DNA of 48,512 nt from a virus, in IMG/VR virus record IMGVR_UViG_3300042197_004825, positions 1 through 48,512 of that record; one strand, 5' to 3'. Made by a program: the position numbers and the translations under genes. Under the pieces are notes generated by a model. It did no database searches. It was not told the origin of the DNA and saw only the letters and a program-made list of their open reading frames with translations. Of the stretch, positions 14,879-23,220 are shown in pieces. The first letter of the stretch is position 1; every line of letters starts with the position of its first letter.

Positions 14879-15907
14879 ATGGACAATATAATAAATTGCA
14901 AAAATAACAGACTTTTTGGTGTTGAAATAGAAGTAAACACCGCAGATGGCAAGATAAAAAAATTAAACAAAAATGAAATACCGCTCGGGTCAGACCGTAT
15001 CGCTTTGCTGATAAATAAAGCAATAAAAAAAAGAGTGGAAATACAAGGTTGGGATTATAATTTTCATAATAACTATTGGATAGTAAAGCCAGATTCTAGT
15101 TGTGGAATAGAAATATGCACTCCAGTGATGAGGGGTTGGAAAGACTTAAAAGATCTAATTAAGGTCGCTGAAAATTTATCTTTTAACAACATCAAAGCGG
15201 ACCATAGGTGTTCCTTGCATGTTCATGTAAACGTAGGAGATTTGGATAAAAATCAAATAGCATCCATTATATCTTGGTATATTAAATGTGAACATGTAAT
15301 AATGGACGCATTTCCTTTAATTAGAAAAAAAAACAGATACTGCCAGATGATAGCCGATAATGATTCGTTAAGTGTAAATTCTCCTTTAAATCCTTTTTTT
15401 CTTTTAGAAAAAATATCTAATGTTAAGTATTACACTTTAAACGCTTATCACTTTCTTAAAGGCGGAGGTTTTGATCTGTTTAATAGTAGAAAAAAAACTT
15501 TAGAGTTTAGGTTGGGCGAAAATGAAATGTGCTTAGACGGTTTTAGTATTAAAAATTGGGTAAGATTTTTGCTTCATTTTGTAGATTGCACAAAAGATCT
15601 TGGATTGCCAAAAAAATATGTAAAAAATGACAAATTAAGTGGTCTTTGTTTATTAGACCCTGAGGACGTATTTAAAATATTAAAATTTGACAAACCTTGC
15701 TCAAAGGGATTTGAGCAGATGAAGGTTTGGTTTTTTGAAAGAATTTTAAAATTTTCTAGTGAAAATTCAAAACAGGGTATCTGGTCAGAAGCAGCTAGGA
15801 AAAAATCTAGAAAAGAATCTTTAAACTTTTTTAATAATTTGAAGATTAAAAATAATCAAAAACAGGATAAAGACATTTTGCTGTATCACGAAAACTATAT
15901 CGAATAA
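14879..15907 (+). CDS. Putative amidoligase (Amidoligase_2 family)
   Basis: The protein has the family order of motifs. RLFGVEIEVN is at residues 11-20, followed by WIVKPDSSCGIEICTPVMRG, the metal-binding CSLHVHVNVG, an IKCEHVIMDAFP helix, and KKTLEFRLGEN near residue 210. These belong to the glutamine-synthetase/carboxylate-amine ligase fold, which makes peptide-like amide bonds using ATP. Family members are found in phages and mobile elements and are thought to tag proteins or cell-wall components. The target here is unknown. The 342-aa length is typical. The next gene begins 16 nt downstream and is probably co-transcribed. Confidence 0.8.
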   Translation: MDNIINCKNNRLFGVEIEVNTADGKIKKLNKNEIPLGSDRIALLINKAIKKRVEIQGWDYNFHNNYWIVKPDSSCGIEICTPVMRGWKDLKDLIKVAENLSFNNIKADHRCSLHVHVNVGDLDKNQIASIISWYIKCEHVIMDAFPLIRKKNRYCQMIADNDSLSVNSPLNPFFLLEKISNVKYYTLNAYHFLKGGGFDLFNSRKKTLEFRLGENEMCLDGFSIKNWVRFLLHFVDCTKDLGLPKKYVKNDKLSGLCLLDPEDVFKILKFDKPCSKGFEQMKVWFFERILKFSSENSKQGIWSEAARKKSRKESLNFFNNLKIKNNQKQDKDILLYHENYIE

Positions 15908-15923
15908 CAATACATATTGTGTA

Positions 15924-16370
15924 ATGTTAGATAATAATTTTCAAAAAAAAATTAAAGAAATGAAGGGCATGGCAAACATGCTTATTGCCCATACTTTTCC
16001 TAAGGTCTCTTTTAATCAAGAAAAGGAGGTGCTGCCTCTTAAACAAAGAAAAGCCATGATTGATGGATACGATGTGATACTGTGCTACAGTAAAGCAGAT
16101 TATAGTGATTATTTTTTAGAGTCTATCCAAATTCAATCTTGTTATGCTCCGTTTTTGCCATTTTTTTTAGTTTGTAAAATTGGTCGAGCATTTCTTGGTC
16201 AAGATAATTTGTCTTATATAGAGTTTTTTCGAAATGGGAAAAAGGTCTATTGTTGGACAATTAAATCGAGAAATGGTCGGTCGCTTTTACCCGGCAGCAA
16301 GTCAAAGCCGGGTAGTTATGAGGGTTTTACTTATAACATACTTGAATCGGGATCGATTGATTTATTTTAA
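15924..16370 (+). CDS. Hypothetical protein next to amidoligase, 148 aa
   Basis: Unrecognised. It has an alpha/beta appearance, with a YDVILCYSKADYSDYFLESI stretch, a PFFLVCKIGRAFLGQDNLSY segment, and a Gly/Ser-rich C-terminal part (RSLLPGSKSKPGSYEGFTYN). The tight spacing behind the amidoligase gene suggests a partner role such as substrate carrier or processing enzyme, but no motif proves this. Confidence 0.55.
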   Translation: MLDNNFQKKIKEMKGMANMLIAHTFPKVSFNQEKEVLPLKQRKAMIDGYDVILCYSKADYSDYFLESIQIQSCYAPFLPFFLVCKIGRAFLGQDNLSYIEFFRNGKKVYCWTIKSRNGRSLLPGSKSKPGSYEGFTYNILESGSIDLF

Positions 16371-16409
16371 AAAGTAAATTCTTTTTACAACATTAAAAAG
16401 AGGCAAACA

Positions 16410-16715
16410 ATGAATGCAAAAACCAGGAAATTACAATATTTATTAATTAACCAATTGCTTGAGGAGGGGTCAGTTCAATTGATTCTTCCAGACGGCGTTA
16501 CTTTGGAAATTGATATTCTTCAAGAAGATAAAAACGGAGAAATGAAAAAAACCGATAATTATTGCAGTATTGTTGCCTCCAGACAGGGCAAAAAGGCTAT
16601 ATTGGATTCTTTTAATTTAAGTTTGCAATATGAACAAGATGATGATATTATGGTTTTTGAACATGAGACTTGCGATTTTGAAGGTCGCATAGTTAAGAGT
16701 TTTGATGTTGTTTAA
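16410..16715 (+). CDS. Hypothetical protein, 101 aa
   Basis: The protein is small and acidic, with a strand-rich middle (SVQLILPDGVTLEIDILQED). The family is not recognised. AAGAGG precedes the ATG with good spacing. Its 3' end overlaps the convergent minus-strand gene by 23 nt. Confidence 0.6.
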   Translation: MNAKTRKLQYLLINQLLEEGSVQLILPDGVTLEIDILQEDKNGEMKKTDNYCSIVASRQGKKAILDSFNLSLQYEQDDDIMVFEHETCDFEGRIVKSFDVV

Positions 16716-17064
16716 GAATTTTGGGTTTAAAAAAAGTTCCAAAAATATTTCTTAAATTAATATCACCGTTCGAACTAATTAGATAGATATTTGTGCCAAT
16801 TACAACACCATTTTCTTTGGGAACAGAATATTCTGCCCATAGTTCAAAATTGCAATTTTCAATTTGTTTGTCTAAAATTAAGAATTTAGTTAAGGTAATT
16901 TTGACACACTTAGGAGGTAAATCTTCTTGTTTTATTTCTTTAAATGTGTTATCACGTACATCTTCCATGACCTTCTTCATTAATGCTAAATGATCTAGGA
17001 AAATGGATGATTGTTTTAAAAAGAGTTCTTCTAGTTTTTCTTTTTCAAATATCTTTTTTTTCAT
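16693..17064 (-). CDS. Hypothetical protein, 123 aa
   Basis: Unrecognised. The N-terminal half is helical and charged (EKEKLEELFLKQSSIFLDHL), and the C-terminal half is strand-rich (CNFELWAEYSVPKENGVVIG). No good Shine-Dalgarno sequence is seen upstream of the ATG. No better open frame covers this stretch on either strand, which supports it as a gene. Confidence 0.55.
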   Translation of the reverse strand: MKKKIFEKEKLEELFLKQSSIFLDHLALMKKVMEDVRDNTFKEIKQEDLPPKCVKITLTKFLILDKQIENCNFELWAEYSVPKENGVVIGTNIYLISSNGDINLRNIFGTFFKPKILKQHQNS

Positions 17065-17074
17065 GAGGTTCTAA

Positions 17075-17338
17075 ATGAACAAAGAGCAAAAGAGTGTAAT
17101 AACAGAGTATGTTTCTTCACTTTCAAATGAAGATGTTTCTTTTTTATCCATGAGACTCACGGAGAAACTTTCCGGAGATGTCGCCGGATCTTTGGATTTA
17201 ATCTCCAAAGATTTAAAAATGGACAAACTTTTTTCCAACACAGATTCGGCAGAAGAACTTTTTGGTCTTCTTGATGCTGTTAGAGATGTTGCCAACAAAG
17301 AAAACAAAAAAAGAGAAAACACCGCTGTAGTAAACTAA
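17075..17338 (+). CDS. Hypothetical protein, 87 aa
   Basis: A small acidic, helical protein that begins MNKEQKSVITEYVSSLSNED, with a second helix SAEELFGLLDAVRDVANKEN. The family is not recognised. TGAGG lies 7 nt before the ATG. It is followed at once by a strong intrinsic terminator, so it forms a single-gene unit divergent from the minus-strand gene at 16693. Confidence 0.65.
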   Translation: MNKEQKSVITEYVSSLSNEDVSFLSMRLTEKLSGDVAGSLDLISKDLKMDKLFSNTDSAEELFGLLDAVRDVANKENKKRENTAVVN

Positions 17339-17362
17339 TTTATTTATTTTGGGTGTGGGGGA

Positions 17363-17396
17363 GAGGGGATGGAATGTATTCCATCCCCTCTTTTTT
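17363..17396 (+). terminator. Intrinsic terminator
   Basis: GAGGGGATGGAA and TTCCATCCCCTC form a 12-bp perfect stem around a 4-nt loop, followed by six T. It separates the small gene ending at 17338 from the helicase gene at 17412. Confidence 0.92.
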
Positions 17397-17411
17397 CTTA
17401 GGAGATAAAGT

Positions 17412-19466
17412 ATGCCTCAAGTTATAAAAATTTCAGACACAAATGATTTAGTTGAAACAAAAGAATACGAATACGCAAGTTGGCCTTTTGATAAATTTAA
17501 CCCAGTTCAAAGTAGTTTGTTTAAAATATTTAAACAAAATAGCAACGTGGTTATCGCAGCAGCTACAAGTGCAGGAAAAACTATATGTGGAGAAATATTT
17601 TTAGCTTATGGAATAAGGCAGTTAAAGGGCAAAGGAATTTATGTTGGTCCTTTAAAGTCTTTAGCCAAAGAAAAAGAAGAAGATTGGACAAATGAGAATC
17701 ATCACTTTAATGATTTGAAAACTTTTATAGCTACGGGTGATTTTGGATTTTCGAAAAAAAGAATGAATGAGTTAGAAGAATCAAGTTTGATAGTAATGAC
17801 TCCCGAGATGTTGGCGTCAAGATGTAGAAATCACAAAAGCGAAAAAAGCAAATTTTTGTATGAAACCAATGTAATTGTTTTTGATGAAAGTCACTTGCTT
17901 ACGGTTCCATCTCGTGGCGATCATATTGAAGTTGCTCTAATGAAACTTATGGAGATTAACCCAAACGTAAAACTTATACTTTTATCAGCAACCATGCCGA
18001 ATGTAGATGAAATATGTGGCTGGCTAAGTAAAATAACAAATAGAGACACCTATTATTTAGAATCAGACTATAGACCCTGTCCTTTGAATGTTCATTATGA
18101 AACTTATTATGATGGAGATAAAAATTATGAAGATAAAGAAATTCAAAAAATTGGAACCTCCTGTGCTATAGCCGAATACTATGCAGAAGATAAATTTTTA
18201 ATTTTTGTTCACACGAAAAGAACAGGTCAGTTGATGGTCGATTCTTTATTAAAATATGGAATTAAATCAGAATTTCATAATGCAGATTTGGATTCAAAGA
18301 AGAGATTTGATTTAGAAAAAAGATTTAAGAATGATAAAGATTTTCGTGTTTTGGTCTCTACTTCAACGCTGGCTTGGGGAATGAATTTGCCAGCTAGGCG
18401 TGTTATAGTTGCTGGTGTTCATCGTGGTCTCATCGAAGTAGAAAATTATGATATTCAACAAATGATTGGCAGGGCTGGTCGTCCCAAGTTCGATCCTCGT
18501 GGAGATGCCTATATCCTTATCCCAGAATCAGAGAAGGATCGATGGGTTTCGAAATTAAAAAATAAATCTATTATCAAAAGTACTTTATTAGATTTTGTTG
18601 GAGATTCGAATAATCCTCATTACAAAGTGCTTGCTTTTCATATAGTTTCAGAAATTCATCAAGGAAACGTTAAAACAAAAGAAGGTTTTAGGGATTGGTT
18701 TAAAAATAGTTTTGCTTATTACCAAAATATTAATTTTGATGAAGACATTATCGATAGAACTATTTTTTTATTAGAGCAATGTGGGGCTATTAGAAAAGAG
18801 GAGGATGAGTATCGATGCACCGCCGTTGGTAAAATTGCTAGTATTTTATATTTTTCTCCTTTTGATGTAAGTGATTTAAGAAGAAATTTTAATAATGTTT
18901 TCAAAAATGATTACGAAGAAAATGATCATGTGGTGTCTTTGGCTTTAGGAAACATCGACTCGTACAGGTGGTCAATTTGTAACAAACAAGAAAAAGAATC
19001 TATTCTTCAATATAAGATTCAAATAGATAAATTTTTTGGCAGAGACAAAACACCAGACTCGGTTTGTAAGATAGGTTGTGCTTACCACAATATGCTGAAA
19101 GGAAGAAGAGATAACCCAGTTCTTCAATCATTGTTTGGTTCTCTATCTTCGGATCTTGATAGAACCTTCCAGGTATTAAATTATTTAGATAACATGTCTT
19201 GTAAATGGGATAAAACTCAATATTTCAAAATATTAAACATGAGGATAAGATATGGTGTTGAATCCCATTTAGTAGATCTTTGTAGAATACCTAATATAGG
19301 TGCGGTGCGTGCTAAAAAATTAAAGTTAAAAAATATAAATAATCTAGAAGATTTTATAAAGTATGACTCAAAAACTCTCAGCAAAATAACTGGGTGTAGC
19401 GAAAAGATAACGCAAGAATCTCTTTTGGCTGCTAAAGAGATTCACACCAACGATCAAATAACTTAA
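17412..19466 (+). CDS. Ski2/Hel308-like superfamily 2 DNA helicase
   Basis: The 684-aa protein has Walker A AATSAGKT (50-57), motif Ia VGPLKSLAKEK, the DExH box DESH (158-161), SAT (192-194), and motif VI QMIGRAGRPKFD. This order and the DESH box match Hel308/Ski2 enzymes. The C-terminal region contains IPNIGAVRAKKLKLKNINNL, a helix-hairpin-helix repeat as in the Hel308 tail. It would unwind branched DNA at stalled forks and could fill the role UvsW has in T4. GGAGATAAAGT before the ATG is a good ribosome-binding site. It converges with a minus-strand gene by a 4-nt overlap. Confidence 0.85.
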   Translation: MPQVIKISDTNDLVETKEYEYASWPFDKFNPVQSSLFKIFKQNSNVVIAAATSAGKTICGEIFLAYGIRQLKGKGIYVGPLKSLAKEKEEDWTNENHHFNDLKTFIATGDFGFSKKRMNELEESSLIVMTPEMLASRCRNHKSEKSKFLYETNVIVFDESHLLTVPSRGDHIEVALMKLMEINPNVKLILLSATMPNVDEICGWLSKITNRDTYYLESDYRPCPLNVHYETYYDGDKNYEDKEIQKIGTSCAIAEYYAEDKFLIFVHTKRTGQLMVDSLLKYGIKSEFHNADLDSKKRFDLEKRFKNDKDFRVLVSTSTLAWGMNLPARRVIVAGVHRGLIEVENYDIQQMIGRAGRPKFDPRGDAYILIPESEKDRWVSKLKNKSIIKSTLLDFVGDSNNPHYKVLAFHIVSEIHQGNVKTKEGFRDWFKNSFAYYQNINFDEDIIDRTIFLLEQCGAIRKEEDEYRCTAVGKIASILYFSPFDVSDLRRNFNNVFKNDYEENDHVVSLALGNIDSYRWSICNKQEKESILQYKIQIDKFFGRDKTPDSVCKIGCAYHNMLKGRRDNPVLQSLFGSLSSDLDRTFQVLNYLDNMSCKWDKTQYFKILNMRIRYGVESHLVDLCRIPNIGAVRAKKLKLKNINNLEDFIKYDSKTLSKITGCSEKITQESLLAAKEIHTNDQIT

Positions 19467-19762
19467 TTTTCTTTTCCAAAAAAACCCTCGGGGTACTCCA
19501 TCTTAACGGTTCCGCTTCCGTTTGTTTTTTCTCCTTTATCATTTTCTACCCAAAATTTAACTTCCTTCACCTCTGTTGAAAACTTATCTGCTTGATTTGA
19601 TATTGGATCAAAAAATTCTTCTTCAAAAAAACAAAAATCCTCAGCAGATACCGGTAATTTTTTTCTTTCCCCCTCAAACAGAATTACAATTGAACACTCG
19701 TTTTTGTTTTCGTCAAACAATTTGCAATTCCCACAAATTTTTTCTATTTTTTTAGTTTTCAT
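19463..19762 (-). CDS. Small cysteine-containing protein, 99 aa
   Basis: The N-terminus CGNCKLFDENKNECSIVILF resembles a short treble-clef or ribbon zinc site with CxxC and a later Cys. A further Cys occurs in AEDFCFFEEE. The C-terminal half is acidic and Gly-rich. The family is not named with certainty. The upstream ribosome-binding site is weak. It diverges from the dNMP kinase gene. Confidence 0.6.
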   Translation of the reverse strand: MKTKKIEKICGNCKLFDENKNECSIVILFEGERKKLPVSAEDFCFFEEEFFDPISNQADKFSTEVKEVKFWVENDKGEKTNGSGTVKMEYPEGFFGKEN

Positions 19763-19784
19763 AAAAACTTTTTTTTGTTATGAT
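19756..19784 (+). promoter_or_regulatory. Possible promoter for the dNMP kinase operon
   Basis: TTTTCA (19756-19761) and TATGAT (19779-19784) are spaced by 17 bp, in front of the operon that starts at 19837. The -10 element is good and the -35 element is poor. Confidence 0.35.
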
Positions 19785-19836
19785 CTATTTTAGATTAAAA
19801 TAACTTAGTATTTTTAAACTCTTTTTGGAGCAAAAT

Positions 19837-20499
19837 ATGAAAATCATAGGAATAGCAGGGCAAGCACAAAACGGCAAAGATTCAATAGCTGATAGATTGG
19901 CTCTTAGACTTAATTCTTCTCCAAAAAATTGGCAAAGGATGGCGTTCGCATCTGCTGTTAAAAAAGTTTTTTGTGAAACTTTTAATGTTGATTTAGAATT
20001 TATTGAAAAGTGGAAAACCATCTCAGAGAATCCTCCTGGCTTCGACTGCACTGTTCGGCAAGCTTTGCAATTTATTGGGGACGGATTTAGAAAGATTAAA
20101 TCTAGTGTTTGGTTAGATTTAGCCTTCAGAGACAAGCAAGTTTCCACCATCGTTTCCGATGTAAGATATGTTAATGAATTTTCTAGAATCAAAAGTGAGG
20201 GCGGATTAAACATATTGGTCGCTAGACCTGATAAAATAAACTATGATTCCAACGACTCTGAGGCCCAAATTCGTCCATACTCCAATTATCTACTATCTAG
20301 ATTTAGAAACGATAAGTCGGGTGTTGTTAATTTAAAAAACATAAATTGGTCAGAATCCAAAAAATTAGTTTTTCAACCACCCGAACACATTGAAATGTTT
20401 GATTTGTTTGTTTGTAATTGTGGAACAAAAGATGATCTTTATAATTTAGTTGATCATCATGTTGTGCCTTTTTGTGAAAATTTCGTCTTTAAAAATTAA
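19837..20499 (+). CDS. Deoxynucleoside monophosphate kinase (T4 gp1-like)
   Basis: The protein starts MKIIGIAGQAQNGKDSIADR, with a P-loop GQAQNGKDS (8-16). Residues such as FASAVKKVF and TVRQALQFIGDGFRK match the dNMP-binding and lid regions of phage dNMP kinases, which convert dNMPs to dNDPs for phage DNA synthesis. The middle segment VSTIVSDVRYVNEFSRIKSE agrees with the family Asp-Arg strand. It has 220 aa from the ATG at 19837, preceded by TGGAG. It belongs with ThyA and DHFR, encoded 8 kb away, to supply deoxynucleotides. It leads an operon with DUF6899 and cupin genes. Confidence 0.85.
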   Translation: MKIIGIAGQAQNGKDSIADRLALRLNSSPKNWQRMAFASAVKKVFCETFNVDLEFIEKWKTISENPPGFDCTVRQALQFIGDGFRKIKSSVWLDLAFRDKQVSTIVSDVRYVNEFSRIKSEGGLNILVARPDKINYDSNDSEAQIRPYSNYLLSRFRNDKSGVVNLKNINWSESKKLVFQPPEHIEMFDLFVCNCGTKDDLYNLVDHHVVPFCENFVFKN

Positions 20500-20507
20500 G
20501 GAGCTTT

Positions 20508-21110
20508 ATGCCGTACATTAAACTTAGTGATCGCAATAAATTTGAAAAGCCTATCGCAGAAATCTTGGGAATACTATCGGATAGTACCGATAACTTTTAT
20601 ACCAAGGGTGAGTATTTTGCATATTTTGTAAATCGTTGTGTTAAAAGATTTTTATCTGATCCTGAGTATGTTCAAAATTCTTTTAACTCTGCTTTTTTCA
20701 ATGAATCCAAGAAAAAATCTTTATCTAATGCTGCTGATAGTATAGCGGCTCTAATTAACAGATCAGATCCCATAGCTGGTGCTGGTGATTTGAATTATGC
20801 TATCTCTTCGGTCATGTGGGGTTTTTTAGGCGAAGCCAAAGGTTTTCACAAAATAGGTTATGGAATAAGAGCTTATTTAGATGGTATCTTAGAAAAGATC
20901 AAAGAATCTATTGAGACCGTGAATAATGGATCCCAAAAAGATTCAACTATGGCTTTTCGTCGTCATTTAGTTATAAAAGGTGTTTTGAGTCACATAATGA
21001 AAGAAACCTACCGACTTAAAACAGTTCCTTATGAGCAAGGAAAAATTGAAGAAAATGGTGATGTTTGGGTTGATGGTTGTTTGAATGTAGGTTTGAATAG
21101 CGATGAGTGA
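20508..21110 (+). CDS. DUF6899-like conserved phage protein
   Basis: The protein begins MPYIKLSDRNKFEKPIAEIL. It carries GDLNYAISSVMWGFLG, a YGIRAYLDGILEKIKESIE helix, and ends with a KETYRLKTVPYEQGKIEENGDV block. This matches a widespread phage family with GELNY and YRR-PYEd-KI-NGD signatures, whose function is unknown. AAGGAG precedes the ATG at good spacing. Its stop overlaps the cupin gene by 8 nt. Confidence 0.75.
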   Translation: MPYIKLSDRNKFEKPIAEILGILSDSTDNFYTKGEYFAYFVNRCVKRFLSDPEYVQNSFNSAFFNESKKKSLSNAADSIAALINRSDPIAGAGDLNYAISSVMWGFLGEAKGFHKIGYGIRAYLDGILEKIKESIETVNNGSQKDSTMAFRRHLVIKGVLSHIMKETYRLKTVPYEQGKIEENGDVWVDGCLNVGLNSDE

Positions 21111-21501
21111 AGAAATCAAATCTGGCCTGATAAAACCTCTTGATATGAAGTATGTTCCTAAACGTTGGGGTTGGGAACTGTGGATTTGTAATAATGAAAA
21201 GTATTGTGGAAAAAAACTTTTTATCAAACAGGGTCACCATCTTAGCTACCATAGACACGAAATAAAGGACGAGGTATTATTTTGTGAATCTGGCCGGATT
21301 GTTTTTACTCATAATTTAAATGAAGAAGTTGAATCGATTGAAATGACTCCTGGCTACGCTTTTCATGTGCCTCCTGGAGTCACACATCAAATGCAGGCAC
21401 TTGAAGATACAATTTTAATTGAATTTTCAACCCAGCACTTTGACGAAGACAGTTACAGGACCACTACCGATTTAGTTTTGGGCAAAAAGGTAAATTTATA
21501 A
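21103..21501 (+). CDS. Cupin-domain protein, mannose-6-phosphate isomerase-like
   Basis: A single cupin with both metal-binding motifs is visible. Motif 1 is GHHLSYHRHEIKDEVLFCESG, containing H-x-H and E. Motif 2 is PGYAFHVPPGVTHQM. The lead-in WGWELWICNNEKYCGKKLFI is typical of the sugar-phosphate isomerase/guanylyltransferase cupin group. The likely activity is sugar-phosphate isomerisation or sugar-nucleotide related, which would suit the phage sugar genes further right. Substrate is not determined. The length of 132 aa is standard for a stand-alone cupin. Confidence 0.75.
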   Translation: MSEEIKSGLIKPLDMKYVPKRWGWELWICNNEKYCGKKLFIKQGHHLSYHRHEIKDEVLFCESGRIVFTHNLNEEVESIEMTPGYAFHVPPGVTHQMQALEDTILIEFSTQHFDEDSYRTTTDLVLGKKVNL

Positions 21502-21502
21502 G

Positions 21503-21778
21503 ATGCTTGACACGGAAAAATTAGTTAAAGATTCATATTATATAAATTCTAATGTGATTGAGTTTTTGATTATAGAAAATCTTGCTTTAAAGTCTTTACT
21601 TCATGAAAAAGGAATAGTGGATCCCGAGGAATATAAAAAGCATCAAATTCAAGCCGCCCAATTGGTAGAAAAGCGTGTAAGCGATCAAATAGAACAATAT
21701 AAGAAAAACAATTCAAAAATTTTTGATGTTTTGAATAATTTAGAACAAAAAAACAAGATTTCCCAGACATCGGCTTGA
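21503..21778 (+). CDS. Hypothetical helical protein, 91 aa
   Basis: A small protein made mainly of charged helices (EYKKHQIQAAQLVEKRVSDQ). The family is not recognised. It starts one base after the cupin stop, so it is the last gene of the dNMP kinase operon. Its own stop codon overlaps the promoter of the next gene. Confidence 0.6.
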   Translation: MLDTEKLVKDSYYINSNVIEFLIIENLALKSLLHEKGIVDPEEYKKHQIQAAQLVEKRVSDQIEQYKKNNSKIFDVLNNLEQKNKISQTSA

Positions 21779-21803
21779 CACCAAATATTGTTTGTACTAT
21801 TCT
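21775..21803 (+). promoter_or_regulatory. Sigma70-like promoter for the DUF262-like gene
   Basis: A perfect TTGACA (21775-21780) and TATTCT (21798-21803) are separated by 17 bp. The gene start at 21844 follows, with GGAG in its leader. Confidence 0.7.
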
Positions 21804-21843
21804 TTCTTAAAGTTTCGTCTTTAAAAAATCTGGAGATCTTCAA

Positions 21844-23214
21844 GTGAAGACCGTGGCCACCACAAATATATCTCTGGGCGATATCCACAGTGATATTCAA
21901 AAAGGATTAATTAATATACCAGATCATCAAAAGTTTAGATCAAAAGCTGGCGGCATATGGCCTGATTCTAATTCAAATAATTGGATTTCTACAATCGAAA
22001 AATTAGCCGAAGACGACACTGTAACAAGTTCAGAAAAAAACCTAGGACATAGTATTGTTACTTATAAATTAAAAGGTTTTACCGATGGTTTTCCAAAAAA
22101 CTTAAACGATGGAGCACATCGAGTTTTGCACTCCATTGACCGGCATTTGGTAAAGATTTCTCCTGAAGAAAAAATTAAAGTATCAAATCCAAAAAAATAT
22201 AAAGAACAAGTTCAAAAATATGAAAATTTCTTAGATTGTTTAAAGAAAGTACAGATTACAGAGCAGTATAAAATTTATGAAAATCTAAAGGAGGCAGTGG
22301 ATGATTTCATAGTCCTAAACACAGCGGGGACCATTTCATCTCTTTATGAAGTACTTAGTTCTAAATTTCCATCTTGTGTAAATAAATGGGATAAAGAACC
22401 GTTCAGCGAACTGTTAAACAGAATTGATACATCAATTGCTGTTAAGTTGATAAGTCTTGGTCATGACCCTAAAAAAGTTGGGGAAATTCATCGTGAAGAC
22501 AGCACATCGGCTAGACGCAACAAACAGAAATTTATGAGGGATAATCGTGCTTCGTTTTTGAGGTGGTATCTTAAAATAAATAAAACCGCCCATTATGATG
22601 GCGTTTCTTCGCAATATTTAACGTCTAGTGACAAAAGGGGTCATCTCAAAATAGAAAGTGATTTGATCGATTTTTTTAACGAAAATGGATATAATGGATC
22701 TAAAAAAATAATAGAAAAATGGGAGATTTTTTTAAATAGGTATTTTGCTTTTTATGAACAAATTTATGTGAAAAAAATGGGTAATTTTAGAAGAAATAGT
22801 ACATCATCCGCTTGTTGGTGGATCAGCACAGTTATTTATTTATTGAATAATGGTTTTTCTAAATCAGACTTGAAAAAATTAACCGAAACATGGTTTGAAA
22901 AATATCGTGGTACAACGACTATTATTGTAGGAGAAAGAAAAGCCACCACACAATTGCAAAAATTTAATGCTATAGTTTATGATGCTTTTGGATTAGATAA
23001 ATCTAAAGTAGAAAAAAAAACAGAGAAAAGAATTAGAAATAAAAATAAATTAAAACCGGGATTTCATGAAAGTCACATAAATCCTTTTTCCACTCATGGC
23101 AATGGTGAAACTTTAATAGAAAATGCTGTTGAAAATTTGGATAGAGGTCCAAGAAAAATGACAGAAGAAGAAATAGATAGTAATCGTGCTTGTCAAAATG
23201 TAGTTTATAAATAA
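21844..23214 (+). CDS. DUF262/ParB-nuclease-like protein with degenerate HNH-like tail
   Basis: Residues 87-93 (LNDGAHR) resemble the DGQ(Q/H)R motif of DUF262 and DGQHR proteins of the ParB/Srx fold. About 65 residues later FIVLNTAGTISSLYEVL matches the FxxLNxxGTxLxxxE segment that follows in DUF262. The C-terminus has FHESHINPFSTHGNGETL then an N-rich turn, like an HNH or DUF1524 tail, but the full metal set is not certain. DUF262 enzymes sense nucleotides or restrict modified DNA, so a role in nucleic-acid processing is inferred. The start is a GTG at 21844 with TGGAG upstream. It has its own promoter and converges with a nuclease gene. Confidence 0.55.
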   Translation: MKTVATTNISLGDIHSDIQKGLINIPDHQKFRSKAGGIWPDSNSNNWISTIEKLAEDDTVTSSEKNLGHSIVTYKLKGFTDGFPKNLNDGAHRVLHSIDRHLVKISPEEKIKVSNPKKYKEQVQKYENFLDCLKKVQITEQYKIYENLKEAVDDFIVLNTAGTISSLYEVLSSKFPSCVNKWDKEPFSELLNRIDTSIAVKLISLGHDPKKVGEIHREDSTSARRNKQKFMRDNRASFLRWYLKINKTAHYDGVSSQYLTSSDKRGHLKIESDLIDFFNENGYNGSKKIIEKWEIFLNRYFAFYEQIYVKKMGNFRRNSTSSACWWISTVIYLLNNGFSKSDLKKLTETWFEKYRGTTTIIVGERKATTQLQKFNAIVYDAFGLDKSKVEKKTEKRIRNKNKLKPGFHESHINPFSTHGNGETLIENAVENLDRGPRKMTEEEIDSNRACQNVVYK

Positions 23215-23220
23215 ATTTTC

